The notes: generated from the sequence alone by a model not told the origin. A DNA stretch of 64,000 nucleotides from Lonsdalea populi (GCF_015999465.1 NZ_CP065534.1:2976001-3040000); one strand, 5' to 3'. Numbered from the stretch's first letter, positions 42,896-54,851 are shown. Numbers and translations: made by a program.

Positions 42896-43402
42896 GATCA
42901 GCCCTCGCTCTGTAAACGACGCTGTATTAGCTCCCGTCACCATGACATGATCCAGCGTGCGAACCTCCACCAGCGTCAGAACCTCTTTCAGCCGCTGCGT
43001 CAGCACCTTGTCTGCATGCGACGGCTCAGGATTCCCGCTCGGATGGTTGTGCGAGAAGATCACTGCCGCCGCATTGATCCGCAGCGCTTCCTTGACCACT
43101 TCGCGCGGATACACCGAGGTGCTGTCGATGGTGCCGTGGAACATCTCCCGATACTCGATCAGCCGGTGGCGCGTATCCAAGAACAGCACCGCAAAGACTT
43201 CATGCTCGAAGCTTGCCATCTTGTTGCGCAGGTACTCTTTGACCAGCGCCGGGGAAGTGAACTCAGCACCACGCTGCATCTTCAAATCAATGGCTTGGCG
43301 TGCGGCTTCAAGAATTTAATTCACCGACGCTGGCAGGTAGCGCCCTTGGGCGTCACGCACCAGCAAAGCGTCATCGAACGAGAAAAAGGACAGTTGCGAC
43401 AT
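42896..43402 (-). pseudogene. RadC-like JAB-domain protein of ICE type, interrupted
   Basis: From the ATG at 43402 the frame reads MSQLSFFSFDDALLVRDAQG then RYLPASVN and a TAA at 43316-43318. The next codons in the same frame continue the protein: ILEAARQAIDLKMQRG, EFTSPALVKEYL, and the metalloprotease motif IFSHNHPSGNPEPSHAD. GAA has become TAA. The normal end (ERGLI) is reached at 42896 but the stop codon is gone and unrelated sequence follows, so the 3' end is also a junction. RadC homologues of this kind (DUF2466) are common cargo of integrative conjugative elements. Confidence 0.8.
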
Positions 43403-43650
43403 GATCGTGCTCCGGTTGCTCGGGCGGAATTGCCCGGAACCGTGGCCAGCACGGCGCAGCGTAAAGCAGTCAGGGGGCGTAGCCGACCGCCAGCGTGCAA
43501 GCACGCGCAGCCCTTGACGCTGCGAACGCCGTGATACGGTGAAGGGAACAGCAAGACCGCCTATACCCCACTCAGCCACACACCCGCCGTTGGGCAAGTG
43601 CGCAGCACGCGCAGGCCCGGATCAACGATCCGTGCCGGAGGCGTCAGGGA

Positions 43651-44621
43651 TCACGCCGAATGGCTGTGATTCGGCACGAAGCACGGGGCGCAGCCCGCGA
43701 GCCCGGTTCGGGTCGGATCGTTGGGCGACGGCAGGACGTAGGGGCAGCCTTCCCGGCGCGGCGCAGTGGACAGCAAGCGATAGGCTTCCTCGCTCATCGG
43801 CTTGGAGATGCCACCCGTCTTGCTGTCAGACCAGACGACACGGCGCTTTTCCAGATCAATCCAGTCCCATTCCAGCGGGCAGATTTCGGAGCGGCGAGCG
43901 GCGAACTCGAATTGCAGGCGGATCGCCCGCGGAATAACGTAGTTCTCCATTCCTTCCGCCTCCAAGTGCTCCAAATGGAGGAAGATCCGCACAAGCTCGT
44001 CATCCACGATGAGCCGGGTTTCCTTGCCGGGCGGGTACGTCGGGACGTGGCGGCACGGATTCGTGCCGTCAGGGCCAGCCCCCACACTTCCGCCAGGTTG
44101 AACATCTTGCGCAAGACGCCGAAGCTCTTGTTCGCCTCAGTCGGCTTGTAGGCCAGTTTCTTCATCAGTGCGGCTACGTCCGGGCGTTTCACGTTCTGTA
44201 CCTTCATCCGGCCCATGATCGGGATGATGCAGCGGTCAATCAAGCCCTGATAGCCGCGCTGCGTGCTGGGCTTGTTGCGCTGCTTGGAGTAGTCCTCCAT
44301 AAAGGTGCGGCAAAACTCCTTCATGGTCGGTGCCTTGCGGGTGGTATTCTTGGCCGCGCTAGGGTCGCCGCCCCGGCGAACCTCGGCCAGCCACTCCTGC
44401 GCCATCGTGCGCGCCTGATCAACGGTCAGTTCCCCGTACTGGCCCAGGGCGGGCTTACGGCGCTCGCTGGCGTTCGTGCGGTACTGGAGCATGAACACCT
44501 TGCGGCCCGCCGGGGTGATCTTGCACAGGAAGCCGGGCACCACGGTATCCCGCAGTTCGATGGCCTTGGCCTGGGATTACGCCGCATCGACTGCGGACTT
44601 GGTCAGCTTTATCTTCGCCAT
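43651..44621 (-). pseudogene. P4-type tyrosine integrase, broken
   Basis: The ATG at 44621 opens MAKIKLTKSAVDAA, then an in-frame TAA, then SQAKAIELRDTVVPGFLCKI and the core-binding region (TFMEDYSKQRNKPSTQRGYQ; VLRKMFNLAEVWG). Near 44090 the frame shifts by one base and continues as PDGTNPCRHVPTYPPGKETR and RLQFEFAARRSEICPLEW, which holds the first catalytic Arg. It stops making sense after PSPNDPTR (43708), so the HxxR and Tyr catalytic residues are missing. It lies at the luxS end of the GC-rich island and is the likely former integrase of that element. Confidence 0.85.
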
Positions 44622-44797
44622 GATGACTCCTCGGAAAGCCCGGTTTTCAAGAGCCGCATGGGAGCCACGCGAGAGGAAACCGGGTCAAGTTTCGGAAAGC
44701 ACCGGCATATGTCGAACTCACCTAAGTGGTTGATAAAAATGCTGTATCGAGCTCTGACGTAGCCCAGCGAATTGCGATGCTGGAGTCATCGTGAAAC

Positions 44798-44822
44798 AAA
44801 AAAAGAGAGCGTAATGCTCTCT
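44798..44822 (-). terminator. luxS terminator
   Basis: Minus strand AGAGAGC, five-base loop, GCTCTCT, then a T-run, just past the luxS stop at 44834. Marks the return to backbone DNA. Confidence 0.88.
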
Positions 44823-44833
44823 TAAGGCTGCTG

Positions 44834-45349
44834 TCAGATATGCAGTTCGGCCAGTTTGTCTTTAGGCAAGGCCAGCTCATCATTCTTATTGACGCGTACA
44901 TCGTGCTCAAGGATATGACGAGCAATATCCTGCGCTTCGGTCAACGAGTGCATATCATAAGTACCGCACTGGAACTCATTCAGTTCAGGGATCTTGCGCT
45001 GTTCTTTTACTTTCAGAACATCTTCCATTGAGGCTTTCCAGGCCTTAGCCACGCGAACTTCATCCGGCGTACCAATCAGGCTCATGTAAAAACCCGTGCG
45101 GCATCCCATCGGAGAGATATCAATGATCTCGACCCCTTCACCATTCAGATGGTCGCGCATGAAACCTGCAAACAAATGCTCCAGCGTATGAATACCGCGT
45201 TCCGGCATGATTTCATGATTAGGACGGCAGAAACGCAGATCGAAGACCGTGATGGTATCACCGTTAGGAGTTTTCATGGTTTTTGCGACCCGTACCGCAG
45301 GGGCTGCCATACGCGTATGATCCACAGTAAAGCTATCTAGTAATGGCAT
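44834..45349 (-). CDS. luxS: S-ribosylhomocysteine lyase LuxS
   Basis: 171 residues. The metal site [10 protein letters not shown] (HxxEH), the third His further on, and the catalytic Cys in [10 protein letters not shown] are all present. It releases homocysteine and the AI-2 precursor DPD. AGGAGG precedes the ATG. Same order as in E. coli: luxS, micA on the opposite strand, gshA. Confidence 0.97.
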   Translation of the reverse strand: MPLLDSFTVDHTRMAAPAVRVAKTMKTPNGDTITVFDLRFCRPNHEIMPERGIHTLEHLFAGFMRDHLNGEGVEIIDISPMGCRTGFYMSLIGTPDEVRVAKAWKASMEDVLKVKEQRKIPELNEFQCGTYDMHSLTEAQDIARHILEHDVRVNKNDELALPKDKLAELHI

Positions 45350-45392
45350 GTTGCCACCTCCTCATCGAAAAAATGTTTTTTTCTCGTTTCCA

Positions 45393-45421
45393 GGAAACTT
45401 TTTTTCATGGCGCAAGTCATA
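45393..45421 (+). promoter_or_regulatory. sigma-E promoter of micA
   Basis: GGAAACTT at 45393-45400 matches the RpoE -35 element; a TCATA-type -10 lies near 45417, a few bases before the MicA 5' end. Known control of micA in E. coli supports this. Confidence 0.7.
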
Positions 45422-45426
45422 CATAT

Positions 45427-45506
45427 GAAAGACGCGCATTTATCATCATCATCCCTATTAACAGAGATGTTTATTTGGCCACACTCCGTGTGGCCGTTTC
45501 TTTTTT
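45427..45506 (+). ncRNA. micA: MicA small RNA
   Basis: About 80 nt on the plus strand, opposite to luxS and gshA. The 5' end GAAAGACGCGCATTT and the ATCATCATCCCT seed that pairs with the ompA ribosome site are identical or nearly so to E. coli MicA. The 3' end is a hairpin (GGCCACACTCCGTGTGGCC) followed by a T-rich tail. Hfq-dependent repressor of outer-membrane protein mRNAs under envelope stress. Position between luxS and gshA is the conserved one. Confidence 0.92.
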
Positions 45507-45514
45507 ACCCGCTG

Positions 45515-47068
45515 TTACTGCGCGGCAAGAAACTCTTCAAAACTTTGTTTATCTTCAGATTCCAGCTGTCGCTGTCGCTGCCATGAGCGTTGGGACTCGG
45601 CGATAAACTGGCTTTCAGTCAGGATTTCCAACGGCTCTTTCCGCAGGGTTTCACGATATTGGGCCGCCAGCGCTAAACCGACGCCTCCATTCCCTTCTTC
45701 AAGCATCATTTTCAACAATCGACCTGAGAATGTGTTTTCTGGATCGTCAAACTGGGCGACTAGGTTATCACAAACCTGCTGGTAACAAGGTTCATCATGC
45801 TCCTTATCCAGCAATTCCGCTACCCGACGTAAATCGGCAAACACCCCGCGCCCAACTTCAGCCAACGGCTGCTGCCGCGAATCACAGCCCATCCCGATGG
45901 TTTGTCCGGGCTTACGCCCTTCAAGAATAACGCGATTCCAGTTTTTACGAGTACATTGCAGCTCTTCGCTGCTCATATCCGGCGCATCGGCCAGCGCACA
46001 CCAAATCAGGAATAGATCGAGGAAGCGCACCTGTTCTTCGCTAACGCCCGTGGCGGAAAAGGGGTTAATGTCGAGCGATCTGACCTCGATGTACTCGACA
46101 CCTCCACGCAGCAAGGCATCTGACGGCTTCTCTCCCGAGCGCGTAACACGTTTAGGCCGGATTGGCGCATACAACTCATTCTCTATCTGCAGAACGTTGG
46201 TATTGAGCTGCAGGTAGCGACCATCTCGTTTCACGCCTAACTGAGTATAGTCTTCGGAAGGGGTGGCAATAGCTTGCTTAAGCGCTGCGACATACGTATC
46301 CAGATCGTTGAAAGTAATGCCCAAATTGCTCTGCGACTTGTTGGTATACCCCAGATCGCTGAGGCGCAGCGAAGTGGCATAAGGCAGATAGCAAAGACCA
46401 TTTTCCGTACGCTCGAAAGGAATGGAGGTGTTTTTTCCATTCAGGAAGGACGAGCAGACGGCCGGCGAGGCCCCAAAAAAATAAGGGATCACCCAACCGA
46501 AACGGTAATAATTGCGAATCAACTGAAAGTAGCCGGATGAGATTGTTGATTTACCGCTGATTTCATCAGTAACGCCCGCCTTTTCCTGCCAAAAAGACAA
46601 CGGCAAAGAAAAATTGTAGTGCACACCAGAAATGGTTTGCATCAGAGCGCCATAGCGATTTTTCAGCCCTTCGCGGTACAACGTTTTCATTCGTCCGATA
46701 TTAGATGAACCGTACTGTGCCAGTTCGATATCATCTTCAGCGGCGACATAGCATGGCATACTAAGCGGCCACATTCTTTCTTCACCCAGATGCTGGGCTA
46801 CATAGCGGTGGATGTCGCGCAGGAATGTCAGCAGGTGATCAATATCTTTATCGACCGGGGTAATAAACTCTAACAGAGACTCGGCAAAATCCGTGGTGAT
46901 CCACGAGTGCGTCAATGCGGACCCTAACGTTTCCGGATGCCCGGTCTGCGCCAGATGTCCATTGGCCATAACACGCAATGTTTCGCGTTCTATTCCTCGC
47001 TGGATTCCCTTGATGGCCTGAGGATGTTGTTCCAGCCAGGACAGAGATTCTGATACGTCCGGGATCAA
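45515..47068 (-). CDS. gshA: glutamate-cysteine ligase GshA
   Basis: 517 residues, gamma-proteobacterial type ([40 protein letters not shown]). First step of glutathione synthesis. The start is TTG at 47068 behind GGGAGG, as known for gshA of E. coli; this inefficient codon probably limits expression. Confidence 0.96.
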   Translation of the reverse strand: MIPDVSESLSWLEQHPQAIKGIQRGIERETLRVMANGHLAQTGHPETLGSALTHSWITTDFAESLLEFITPVDKDIDHLLTFLRDIHRYVAQHLGEERMWPLSMPCYVAAEDDIELAQYGSSNIGRMKTLYREGLKNRYGALMQTISGVHYNFSLPLSFWQEKAGVTDEISGKSTISSGYFQLIRNYYRFGWVIPYFFGASPAVCSSFLNGKNTSIPFERTENGLCYLPYATSLRLSDLGYTNKSQSNLGITFNDLDTYVAALKQAIATPSEDYTQLGVKRDGRYLQLNTNVLQIENELYAPIRPKRVTRSGEKPSDALLRGGVEYIEVRSLDINPFSATGVSEEQVRFLDLFLIWCALADAPDMSSEELQCTRKNWNRVILEGRKPGQTIGMGCDSRQQPLAEVGRGVFADLRRVAELLDKEHDEPCYQQVCDNLVAQFDDPENTFSGRLLKMMLEEGNGGVGLALAAQYRETLRKEPLEILTESQFIAESQRSWQRQRQLESEDKQSFEEFLAAQ

Positions 47069-47150
47069 AGCGACCTCCCGTTAGTTAATATGTAATAGTT
47101 GTTAGCATAACTGATGCCAGATGCCATCCACCAGACGCGATTAAAACTGG

Positions 47151-47579
47151 TTAGGACCACCATACAACCCCTTGTAACGTCACCCAGCACAGCACGAGAT
47201 AACGTAGCGCTTTCCCAATAAAAATACAGAGCAAAGCCAGCCCCCATGGCAAGCGTAGCCAGCCCGCCAAGACGCAAAGCATATCTCCAATGATAGGCAC
47301 CCAGCTAAATAATAGCGCAGCAACACCATAACGCTCTAACCAGTGCTGAGCCATCGCTCGCCCTCGCCCGCTTTGACGATCGGGTAAGAGTCGGCCGGCG
47401 ATCATATTAGTTAAACCGCCCAGCGTGTTACCGACCGTTGCAATCGCTACCAGGAGCCATGGGCTGGACGTTTTCGCTACTAATAGCGAGACCAAAATCA
47501 CCTCCGAGCTGCCAGGCAATAGCGTGGCGCTTAGGAAGCTACTCCAGAAGAGCGAGATGAAAGACCAGACTTCGCTCAC
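47151..47579 (-). CDS. yqaA: inner-membrane protein YqaA (VTT/DedA-related)
   Basis: 142 residues, four or so membrane helices. The family pattern is seen in SFLSATLLPGSSEVILVSLL and ATVGNTLGGLTNMIAGRLLP. Function in E. coli is unassigned. Its start overlaps the yqaB stop by 4 nt (ATGA). Confidence 0.9.
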   Translation of the reverse strand: MSEVWSFISLFWSSFLSATLLPGSSEVILVSLLVAKTSSPWLLVAIATVGNTLGGLTNMIAGRLLPDRQSGRGRAMAQHWLERYGVAALLFSWVPIIGDMLCVLAGWLRLPWGLALLCIFIGKALRYLVLCWVTLQGVVWWS

Positions 47580-48142
47580 AGCGTTCTGACATCGACAACA
47601 TCCATGTTTGCCCGCATCGCGGCTTCAATACCAAAGTCGGCATCTTCGAAAACCACGCAGTTTGCAGGTGATACCTGGATAAACTCGGCGCAGCGCAGGA
47701 ATGTGTCGGGGAACGGCTTATGATTTTCTACATCATCGGCACCGACTATCGCGTCAAAATAGTGTCTGACACCAAGATGGCTTAGCAGCTGTTCCGCCAT
47801 CGCGTGCCGACTACCGGTACCAACCGCCATTGGCCGTCGGCCGTGATAACGCTTCACTACGTCCATCAACGGCAACGGTGAAACGGTATCCAGCAACATT
47901 TCCATCGCTAACCGCGTTTTTTCTTCTGCGAGCTGGTGAGGGTCGAGGTCGAGCTGATGTCTGGCAATGATACATTCGGCGATACGCCAGGTCGGCGCGC
48001 CATTCAGTGCCACTAGAGGCGCTGGATCATACTGCATTCCCTTCCCGGCTAGCACTTGCTTCCAGGCCAGGCAGTGGGTTTGCTCGGTATCCAGAATAGT
48101 GCCATCCATATCGAATATGAGGCCCAGATAGCGATCGTACAT
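47576..48142 (-). CDS. yqaB: HAD-family fructose-1-phosphate phosphatase YqaB
   Basis: 188 residues. HAD motif I is IFDMDGTILDTE, motif II VGTGSRHAM and motif IV VFEDADFGIEAA. E. coli YqaB dephosphorylates fructose-1-phosphate and 6-phosphogluconate. Translationally coupled to yqaA. Confidence 0.92.
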   Translation of the reverse strand: MYDRYLGLIFDMDGTILDTEQTHCLAWKQVLAGKGMQYDPAPLVALNGAPTWRIAECIIARHQLDLDPHQLAEEKTRLAMEMLLDTVSPLPLMDVVKRYHGRRPMAVGTGSRHAMAEQLLSHLGVRHYFDAIVGADDVENHKPFPDTFLRCAEFIQVSPANCVVFEDADFGIEAAMRANMDVVDVRTL

Positions 48143-48356
48143 CTTGCCTCCATGGCACTTTAAAAAAATGGATATCTACTTTAACGCAAAGTAAAAAACT
48201 TGTCGCTCATTCAATAACCGTATGAAAAACAGGCCATTGGGTAATAGCGAACAATTGGAGGAATAAAGCAAATGAGGAACGTGCAAAAGAATTTGAGGAA
48301 TGAAAAGCGAGAACAAAAAGGATGAAAACAAAGGAAAAGTAGTTTGAGGAATAAGA

Positions 48357-48433
48357 TGGTGCATCCGGGAGGATTCGAACCTCCGACCGCTCGGTTCGTA
48401 GCCGAGTACTCTATCCAGCTGAGCTACGGATGC
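48357..48433 (-). tRNA. tRNA-Arg (ACG), copy 1
   Basis: 77 nt with encoded CCA. The anticodon loop CTACGAA gives ACG, which TadA converts to ICG. Identical in sequence to the two copies to its right. Last gene of the serV-arg transcript. Confidence 0.97.
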
Positions 48434-48487
48434 ATATCAGAATTGAGGCGTTAATGCTTTTGAAAACAGAGGATGAAACCGTAGTGA

Positions 48488-48564
48488 TGGTGCATCCGGG
48501 AGGATTCGAACCTCCGACCGCTCGGTTCGTAGCCGAGTACTCTATCCAGCTGAGCTACGGATGC
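48488..48564 (-). tRNA. tRNA-Arg (ACG), copy 2
   Basis: 77 nt with encoded CCA; identical to its neighbours, separated by about 54 nt. Confidence 0.97.
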
Positions 48565-48636
48565 ATCGGAACTAACTGCAAACTTCTCTTTTCTCTGATG
48601 AACTCTAAAGATCCACCAGAACAACAAACTGCTTGA

Positions 48637-48713
48637 TGGTGCATCCGGGAGGATTCGAACCTCCGACCGCTCGGTTCGTAGCCGAGTACTCTATCCAGCT
48701 GAGCTACGGATGC
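48637..48713 (-). tRNA. tRNA-Arg (ACG), copy 3
   Basis: 77 nt with encoded CCA; identical to the other two, 72 nt from copy 2. Confidence 0.97.
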
Positions 48714-48726
48714 ATAATCAATTAAA

Positions 48727-48819
48727 TGGCGGTGAGGGAGGGATTCGAACCCTCGATGCAGCTTTTGACCGCATACTCCCTTAGCAGGGGAGCGCCTTCA
48801 GCCTCTCGGCCACCTCACC
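48727..48819 (-). tRNA. serV: tRNA-Ser (GCT)
   Basis: 93 nt with encoded CCA, long variable arm and anticodon loop CTGCTAA (GCT). First tRNA of the cluster, 13 nt before tRNA-Arg copy 3, as serV in E. coli. Confidence 0.97.
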
Positions 48820-48882
48820 TAACATGACCTGTGATACTCAACTCATCTTTCGTTTTGTGCTCACCGGTACTGCGTGGCGCAC

Positions 48883-48910
48883 ATATTACTTTCCACGACT
48901 TATAAGTCAA
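48883..48910 (-). promoter_or_regulatory. promoter of the serV-arg tRNA cluster
   Basis: On the minus strand TTGACT (-35), 16 bp and TAATAT (-10), then the GC-rich discriminator GTGCGCC typical of stable-RNA promoters. It lies about 64 nt upstream of serV. Confidence 0.75.
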
Positions 48911-49122
48911 ACAATTTTTCCCTCACCATGTCTGTTTGCACACTTCGCGGGCAATACGTACAGATTGGCAACACACAGTGTATTTTATCAACAGAAAAAC
49001 AATTGCTTATCATGCCTGCTAGCATGAAGAAACAAATGAGGAATATAGATGTGGAAAACGGGAAATACGACGAAATCAATCAAAGAAGCAATGGCGCCTC
49101 GTTTTGCGAGACGCATTGTCAA

Positions 49123-49308
49123 TTAATATGATGTAGGCTGAGACTTCTCTGCCTGAATGCGCTGATAAATCTCTTCGCGGTGAACGGAAACCTCTTTGGG
49201 GGCGTTGACACCAATGCGTACCTGATTGCCCTTTACTCCCAGTACGGTAACCGTAACCTCATCGCCTATCATGAGGGTTTCGCCAACTCGACGAGTTAAA
49301 ATAAGCAT
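49123..49308 (-). CDS. csrA: carbon storage regulator CsrA
   Basis: 61 residues ([20 protein letters not shown]), the canonical RNA-binding dimer that binds GGA motifs in mRNA leaders. In plant pathogens of this family it is called RsmA and represses exoenzymes and virulence factors. The tail EKSQPTSY is standard. It precedes the tRNA cluster. Confidence 0.98.
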   Translation of the reverse strand: MLILTRRVGETLMIGDEVTVTVLGVKGNQVRIGVNAPKEVSVHREEIYQRIQAEKSQPTSY

Positions 49309-49622
49309 TCTTTGCTCCTTGAAAAGATTATAAAGAGTCAGGCCCCTTCATTTTCTCACCATTATCCGTCATGGGCCAAGAAAACGTAAACCTAGATGAT
49401 GATTGTTCATCATCCCACTCATAGTTGTTACTAATGTTCAGTCTAGTCGATATAAGACAGCTTGCGATTTTTGTTATCACAGCCAGACGGAAGATCTCAT
49501 GGCCCCGGTTTTTCCAAGGGCCGCTAAATTCCATCTGGCTTGCGCTCATCCGTTTCCGCAAGCCCAAGACGCCAAAACTGTTTAAGGTTGCGACGTTTGT
49601 CTAGATAACATGGATAAATTAG
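49309..49622. other. alaS-csrA intergenic region
   Basis: 314 bp without a gene. It should carry the several csrA promoters known in relatives; I could not assign individual boxes with confidence. Confidence 0.5.
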
Positions 49623-52250
49623 TTACAGCTTATCAACCACCCAGGCTTCAACGCTCTCCAGTGCCGCCGGCAGGGCGTTCACGTCGCTGCCGCCAGCTTG
49701 GGCCATATCAGGACGACCACCGCCTTTACCGCCAATTTGACTAGCGACAAAGCCGATGAGTTCACCTGCTTTCACCCTGCTGGTCAACATTTTTGTCACC
49801 CCGGAGATAAGGCTGACCTTACCTTCGGCTGTCGTTGCGAGAACGATAATCGCTGATCCCAACTGGTTTTTCAGGTCATCGACCATCGCACGTAGCATCT
49901 TGGGTTCAACGTTATCCAGTTGGACGACCAGCAGTTTCACACCTTTCACCTCTTTCGCTTTACCCGCTAAGGAGGAGCTTTCTTGTGCCGCCTGCTGCGC
50001 TTTCAACTGCTGCAGTTCTTTTTCCAGCATACGTGTACGCTCGATGACAGAACGTACTTTTTCCGCCAGATTATTGTTATCGCTTTTAACCAACGCGGTC
50101 ACTTCCTGCAGTACATCACTCTGACGATGCAGTGCGTTGATCGCATTTTCACCCGTCACCGCTTCGATGCGACGAATACCCGCAGCAGTGCCCGACTCCG
50201 ACACAATCAGGAACAGACCGATATCGCCCGTGCGGCTAGCATGAATCCCCCCACACAGCTCTATCGAGAAGTCGCCCATCGTCAGCACACGAACATGGTC
50301 ATCGTATTTTTCACCAAAGAGCGCCATGGCGCCTTTTGACTTAGCCTCTGAAATCGCCATCACCTCGGTCTCAATCGGCAAATTGCGACGAACCTGAGCA
50401 TTAACAATATTTTCGACCTGACGAATCTGCTCCGATTTCATGGCTTCCGTATGCGAGAAGTCGAAACGCAAATGACGGTCATTAACCAAGGATCCTTTCT
50501 GAGCGACATGTTCACCCAGGACCTGACGTAGTGCTGAATGCAGTAAATGAGTCGCGGAATGATTCAGACGAATGCGATCACGACGCGCCCGATCGACAAC
50601 GGCATTCACAGTACCATTAATTCGCAGCTTACCGTGGCTGAGTTTACCGATATGACCAATAGCCTGACCATATTTCTGGGTATCTTCCACCACAAAACGC
50701 GCATCCGTCGTTTGAAGTTCCCCCCGGTCCCCCACCTGACCACCAGACTCACCGTAGAACGGAGTGTTGTCCAAGATGATCACGGCATCGTCACCGGGAT
50801 GAATTTCATCGACAGACTGACCTTTGCGATAAAGCGCAATGACGTTGGCATTACCTGCCGTATTTTCGTATCCGCAAAAGTCTGTGGCCGCATCGACGCG
50901 AATCTGGCTGTTATAATCCACACCAAAGCCGCTCGCTTCACGAGCTCGTTGACGCTGCGCTTCCATTGCTCGTTCAAAGCCTTCTTCATCGACCTTGATA
51001 TTGCGCTCGCGGCACACGTCCGCGGTCAAATCCAGCGGGAAGCCATAGGTGTCGTACAGGCGGAAAGCCGCTTCGCCATCCAGCGTATCGCCCTCCAGAC
51101 TATTAATCTCTTCGTCCAGCAGCGCCAATCCACGTTCCAGCGTTCTTGCAAACTGCTCTTCTTCGTTCTTCAACGCCTGTTCGACCGACGATTGCTGACG
51201 TTTCAGTTCTTCCGCAGCCGAGCCCATGACGTTAATCAGCGGGGCAACCAACTTATAGAAGAAGGTATCTTTAGCGCCCAGCATATTTCCATGACGTACC
51301 GCGCGTCGAATGATACGGCGCAGCACATAGCCCCGGTTTTCATTGGACGGCATAACGCCATCTGCGATCAGGAAAGCACAGGAACGAATATGGTCGGCAA
51401 TAACACGCAGCGATTTATTATCCAGATCGTCTGTACCAATCACTTTCGCGACGTCAGCGATCAGCGTTTTGAACAGATCAATTTCGTAGTTGGAGTTAAC
51501 ATGCTGCAGTACGGCTGAAATACGTTCCAGACCCATACCGGTATCCACCGAGGGTTTGGGCAGAGGCAACATCATGCCATCGGCCTGGCGGTTGAACTGC
51601 ATGAAGACCAGGTTCCAGATCTCGATAAAGCGATCGCCATCCTCTTCCGGAGAACCCGGAGGCCCGCCCCAGATGTGGTCGCCGTGATCGTAAAAGATCT
51701 CGGAACATGGACCGCAAGGTCCCGTATCGCCCATCTGCCAGAAGTTATCTGATGCGTACGGTGCGCCTTTGTTGTCACCAATACGGATGATGCGTTCGCG
51801 CGGAACGCCGATCTCGTCGGCCCAAATATCAAAGGCCTCATCATCCGTGGCGTAGACGGTCACCCACAGTTTCTCTTTTGGCAGGTTGAACCACTGCTCG
51901 CCGGTCAGTAATTCCCAAGCATTGCGTATAGCATCATGCTTAAAATAGTCGCCGAAGCTAAAATTGCCCAGCATTTCAAAAAAAGTGTGGTGACGTGCGG
52001 TATAACCTACGTTTTCGAGATCGTTATGCTTCCCACCGGCACGCACGCAACGCTGAGACGTAGTCGCGCGCGAATAGCTACGCTTATCCAGACCAAGGAA
52101 TACGTCCTTAAACTGGTTCATCCCCGCATTCGTAAATAACAGTGTCGGATCGTTATTTGGTACCAGGGAGCTACTAGGGACAATCTGGTGTCCCTTACTA
52201 TGGAAAAAATCGAGAAACGCTTGACGGATCTCAGCGGTGCTCTTGCTCAT
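49623..52250 (-). CDS. alaS: alanyl-tRNA synthetase
   Basis: 875 residues. Class II catalytic core ([34 protein letters not shown]), the editing domain with HSATHLLH and CGGIH zinc ligands, and a C-terminal C-Ala domain ([15 protein letters not shown]). Standard order alaS-csrA. Confidence 0.98.
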   Translation of the reverse strand: MSKSTAEIRQAFLDFFHSKGHQIVPSSSLVPNNDPTLLFTNAGMNQFKDVFLGLDKRSYSRATTSQRCVRAGGKHNDLENVGYTARHHTFFEMLGNFSFGDYFKHDAIRNAWELLTGEQWFNLPKEKLWVTVYATDDEAFDIWADEIGVPRERIIRIGDNKGAPYASDNFWQMGDTGPCGPCSEIFYDHGDHIWGGPPGSPEEDGDRFIEIWNLVFMQFNRQADGMMLPLPKPSVDTGMGLERISAVLQHVNSNYEIDLFKTLIADVAKVIGTDDLDNKSLRVIADHIRSCAFLIADGVMPSNENRGYVLRRIIRRAVRHGNMLGAKDTFFYKLVAPLINVMGSAAEELKRQQSSVEQALKNEEEQFARTLERGLALLDEEINSLEGDTLDGEAAFRLYDTYGFPLDLTADVCRERNIKVDEEGFERAMEAQRQRAREASGFGVDYNSQIRVDAATDFCGYENTAGNANVIALYRKGQSVDEIHPGDDAVIILDNTPFYGESGGQVGDRGELQTTDARFVVEDTQKYGQAIGHIGKLSHGKLRINGTVNAVVDRARRDRIRLNHSATHLLHSALRQVLGEHVAQKGSLVNDRHLRFDFSHTEAMKSEQIRQVENIVNAQVRRNLPIETEVMAISEAKSKGAMALFGEKYDDHVRVLTMGDFSIELCGGIHASRTGDIGLFLIVSESGTAAGIRRIEAVTGENAINALHRQSDVLQEVTALVKSDNNNLAEKVRSVIERTRMLEKELQQLKAQQAAQESSSLAGKAKEVKGVKLLVVQLDNVEPKMLRAMVDDLKNQLGSAIIVLATTAEGKVSLISGVTKMLTSRVKAGELIGFVASQIGGKGGGRPDMAQAGGSDVNALPAALESVEAWVVDKL

Positions 52251-52388
52251 AATTGTCCTGAAATCAAGCTAAAAGGATGGTCGCGGGTCCGATCCGTGCG
52301 ACGTACAGGCGAAATCGGACCAAACACGAACTAAAAAAGTGGGAATAAGATAAATTTTCTCAGGAGGGAAGTAAAATCCCGTATGCAT

Positions 52389-52871
52389 TCAGTCTGAAAA
52401 ATTCGTGTATAGAGACTGAATTTCATCATGCGAAAAACCGCGATACAAGAGGTAACGCTGAACTTTCGCTTTTTCTTTCCACTCTGCGGGAAGTGGGCGG
52501 CCAAATTTTCGCTCAGCGGCCTGCTGAGCTAATTGATACCAATCAACGCCACTACAGCGTAATGCTTCGCTTTGCGTCAATTTGTCCACGCCTTTCTGAC
52601 TCAACTCGCTGCGTATTCGCTGAGCTCCGTACCCCTTCCGGCTACGGCTAGAAATGTAACGTTGAGCGAATCGTTTGTCGTCAAGCCAGCCATACTCATC
52701 ACAATAGGCAATGGCCTGCTCGATTTCCTGAGTGACGGCAATGGAGTCATCGCCGTTTTCTTCTGACGGGGAATACAAGAACGCCGCAATTTTGCGGCGT
52801 AGCTCGGTTTCACTGTGGTCGCGAACCGCCAACACATTCATGGCATAACGCAATATTTTAGACACGCGCAA
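52389..52871 (-). CDS. recX: RecA modulator RecX
   Basis: 160 residues with three repeats of a three-helix RecX fold (YCDEYGWLDDKRFAQRYISS). It caps RecA filaments. The TTG at 52871 touches the AAGG; a GTG two codons in (52865) has the better 6-nt spacing and may be the real start. It follows recA on the same strand. Confidence 0.92.
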   Translation of the reverse strand: MRVSKILRYAMNVLAVRDHSETELRRKIAAFLYSPSEENGDDSIAVTQEIEQAIAYCDEYGWLDDKRFAQRYISSRSRKGYGAQRIRSELSQKGVDKLTQSEALRCSGVDWYQLAQQAAERKFGRPLPAEWKEKAKVQRYLLYRGFSHDEIQSLYTNFSD

Positions 52872-52915
52872 CCTTAATCGTTGTATGGCGACTGCTAGCT
52901 AACATCATGAACTAA

Positions 52916-54040
<1,125 letters not shown>

Positions 54041-54071
54041 TCATGATTCACCGAACGGGTGACGGACATTA

Positions 54072-54091
54072 TACTGTACACTCATACAGTA
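54072..54091 (-). promoter_or_regulatory. LexA (SOS) box of recA
   Basis: TACTGTATGAGTGTACAGTA on the minus strand, one of the strongest LexA-box forms (CTGT-N8-ACAG with TA flanks), differing from the E. coli recA box only in the centre. It lies 80 bp upstream of the recA start, just after the pncC stop region. Confidence 0.93.
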
Positions 54092-54097
54092 TCAAGG

Positions 54098-54592
54098 TTA
54101 ATTTTGCAAAAAAGTATTCAGCAGCGTTTCCAGCGCAAACTGAACGGCTTGTTGGCGGACACGGTTGCGATCACCGTCGAACTGCATTCTACGGGCGAAT
54201 CTGTTTTCTTGCCTTGCGGCGAAACCAAACCACACGGTGCCGACCGGTTTATCGGCAGTGCCGCCATCCGGACCGGCGATACCGCTGATGGCAATCGCAT
54301 AATCCGCCCCCGCTTTATCCAGCGCGCCTGCGGCCATTTCTTCCACCACTTCGCCGCTGACCGCCCCGTACTGCGCCAGCGTTTCCGCTTTGACTCCGAC
54401 CATTACCTCTTTGGCCCGATTGCTATAGGTCACAAAACCATAGTCAAACCATGAGGAACTGCCCGGGACATCAGTAATCGCCTTCGCCACCCCGCCCCCA
54501 GTGCAGGACTCAGCACAGGTCATATGCGAGCCACGGGATTTTAATCGTTCGCCAACCTGCACGCTTAACTGAAAAATATGATGTTCTGTCAT
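54098..54592 (-). CDS. pncC: nicotinamide-nucleotide amidase PncC (YgaD, CinA C-terminal family)
   Basis: 164 residues (TCAESCTGGGVAKAITDVPG; ISGIAGPDGGTADKPVGTVW). The Ser of AESCTGG is the catalytic residue in the family. It deamidates NMN to NaMN in NAD recycling. Directly upstream of recA as in E. coli. Confidence 0.95.
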   Translation of the reverse strand: MTEHHIFQLSVQVGERLKSRGSHMTCAESCTGGGVAKAITDVPGSSSWFDYGFVTYSNRAKEVMVGVKAETLAQYGAVSGEVVEEMAAGALDKAGADYAIAISGIAGPDGGTADKPVGTVWFGFAARQENRFARRMQFDGDRNRVRQQAVQFALETLLNTFLQN

Positions 54593-54851
54593 CTACTGAC
54601 TCACTATAGTAATGAAGCTGTTACCTATCAGGGTAGCATTTCTCGCCTCAAAAAACGTGGCAAGACCCGAAGTGCAAACCGATACGCAGCAAGGTTGAGA
54701 AACGCAGCAACAACGTTCAGATCGCCGTCACCTTTTCACAAACACGATTCGACACACCGATAGAGCGATCCTGCTAACACACATTCTGCGGTACACTTGG
54801 GCATACCATTCTCTACAGCGACATATGGTGCCAGATAAAGGAGGGACGAAC

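Larger units (their letters stand above)
34730..44720. mobile_element. GC-rich genomic island between ypjD and luxS
   Basis: Base composition jumps sharply just after ypjD and drops back before luxS; by eye the interior is far richer in G and C, with third positions almost always G or C. It carries an exporter/serine-hydrolase cassette with its LysR regulator, a third MFS gene, and several broken genes including an ICE-type RadC homologue and a P4-type integrase at the luxS end. Codon use suggests a high-GC donor such as a pseudomonad, xanthomonad or beta-proteobacterium. Exact ends and att repeats were not found. Confidence 0.75.

Noticed and set aside
48357..48713. Three identical 77-bp blocks as a CRISPR-like array
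   Set aside because: Each block is a complete tRNA-Arg(ACG) gene with CCA; spacing and content match argVYZ of E. coli. No CRISPR array is present in the window.
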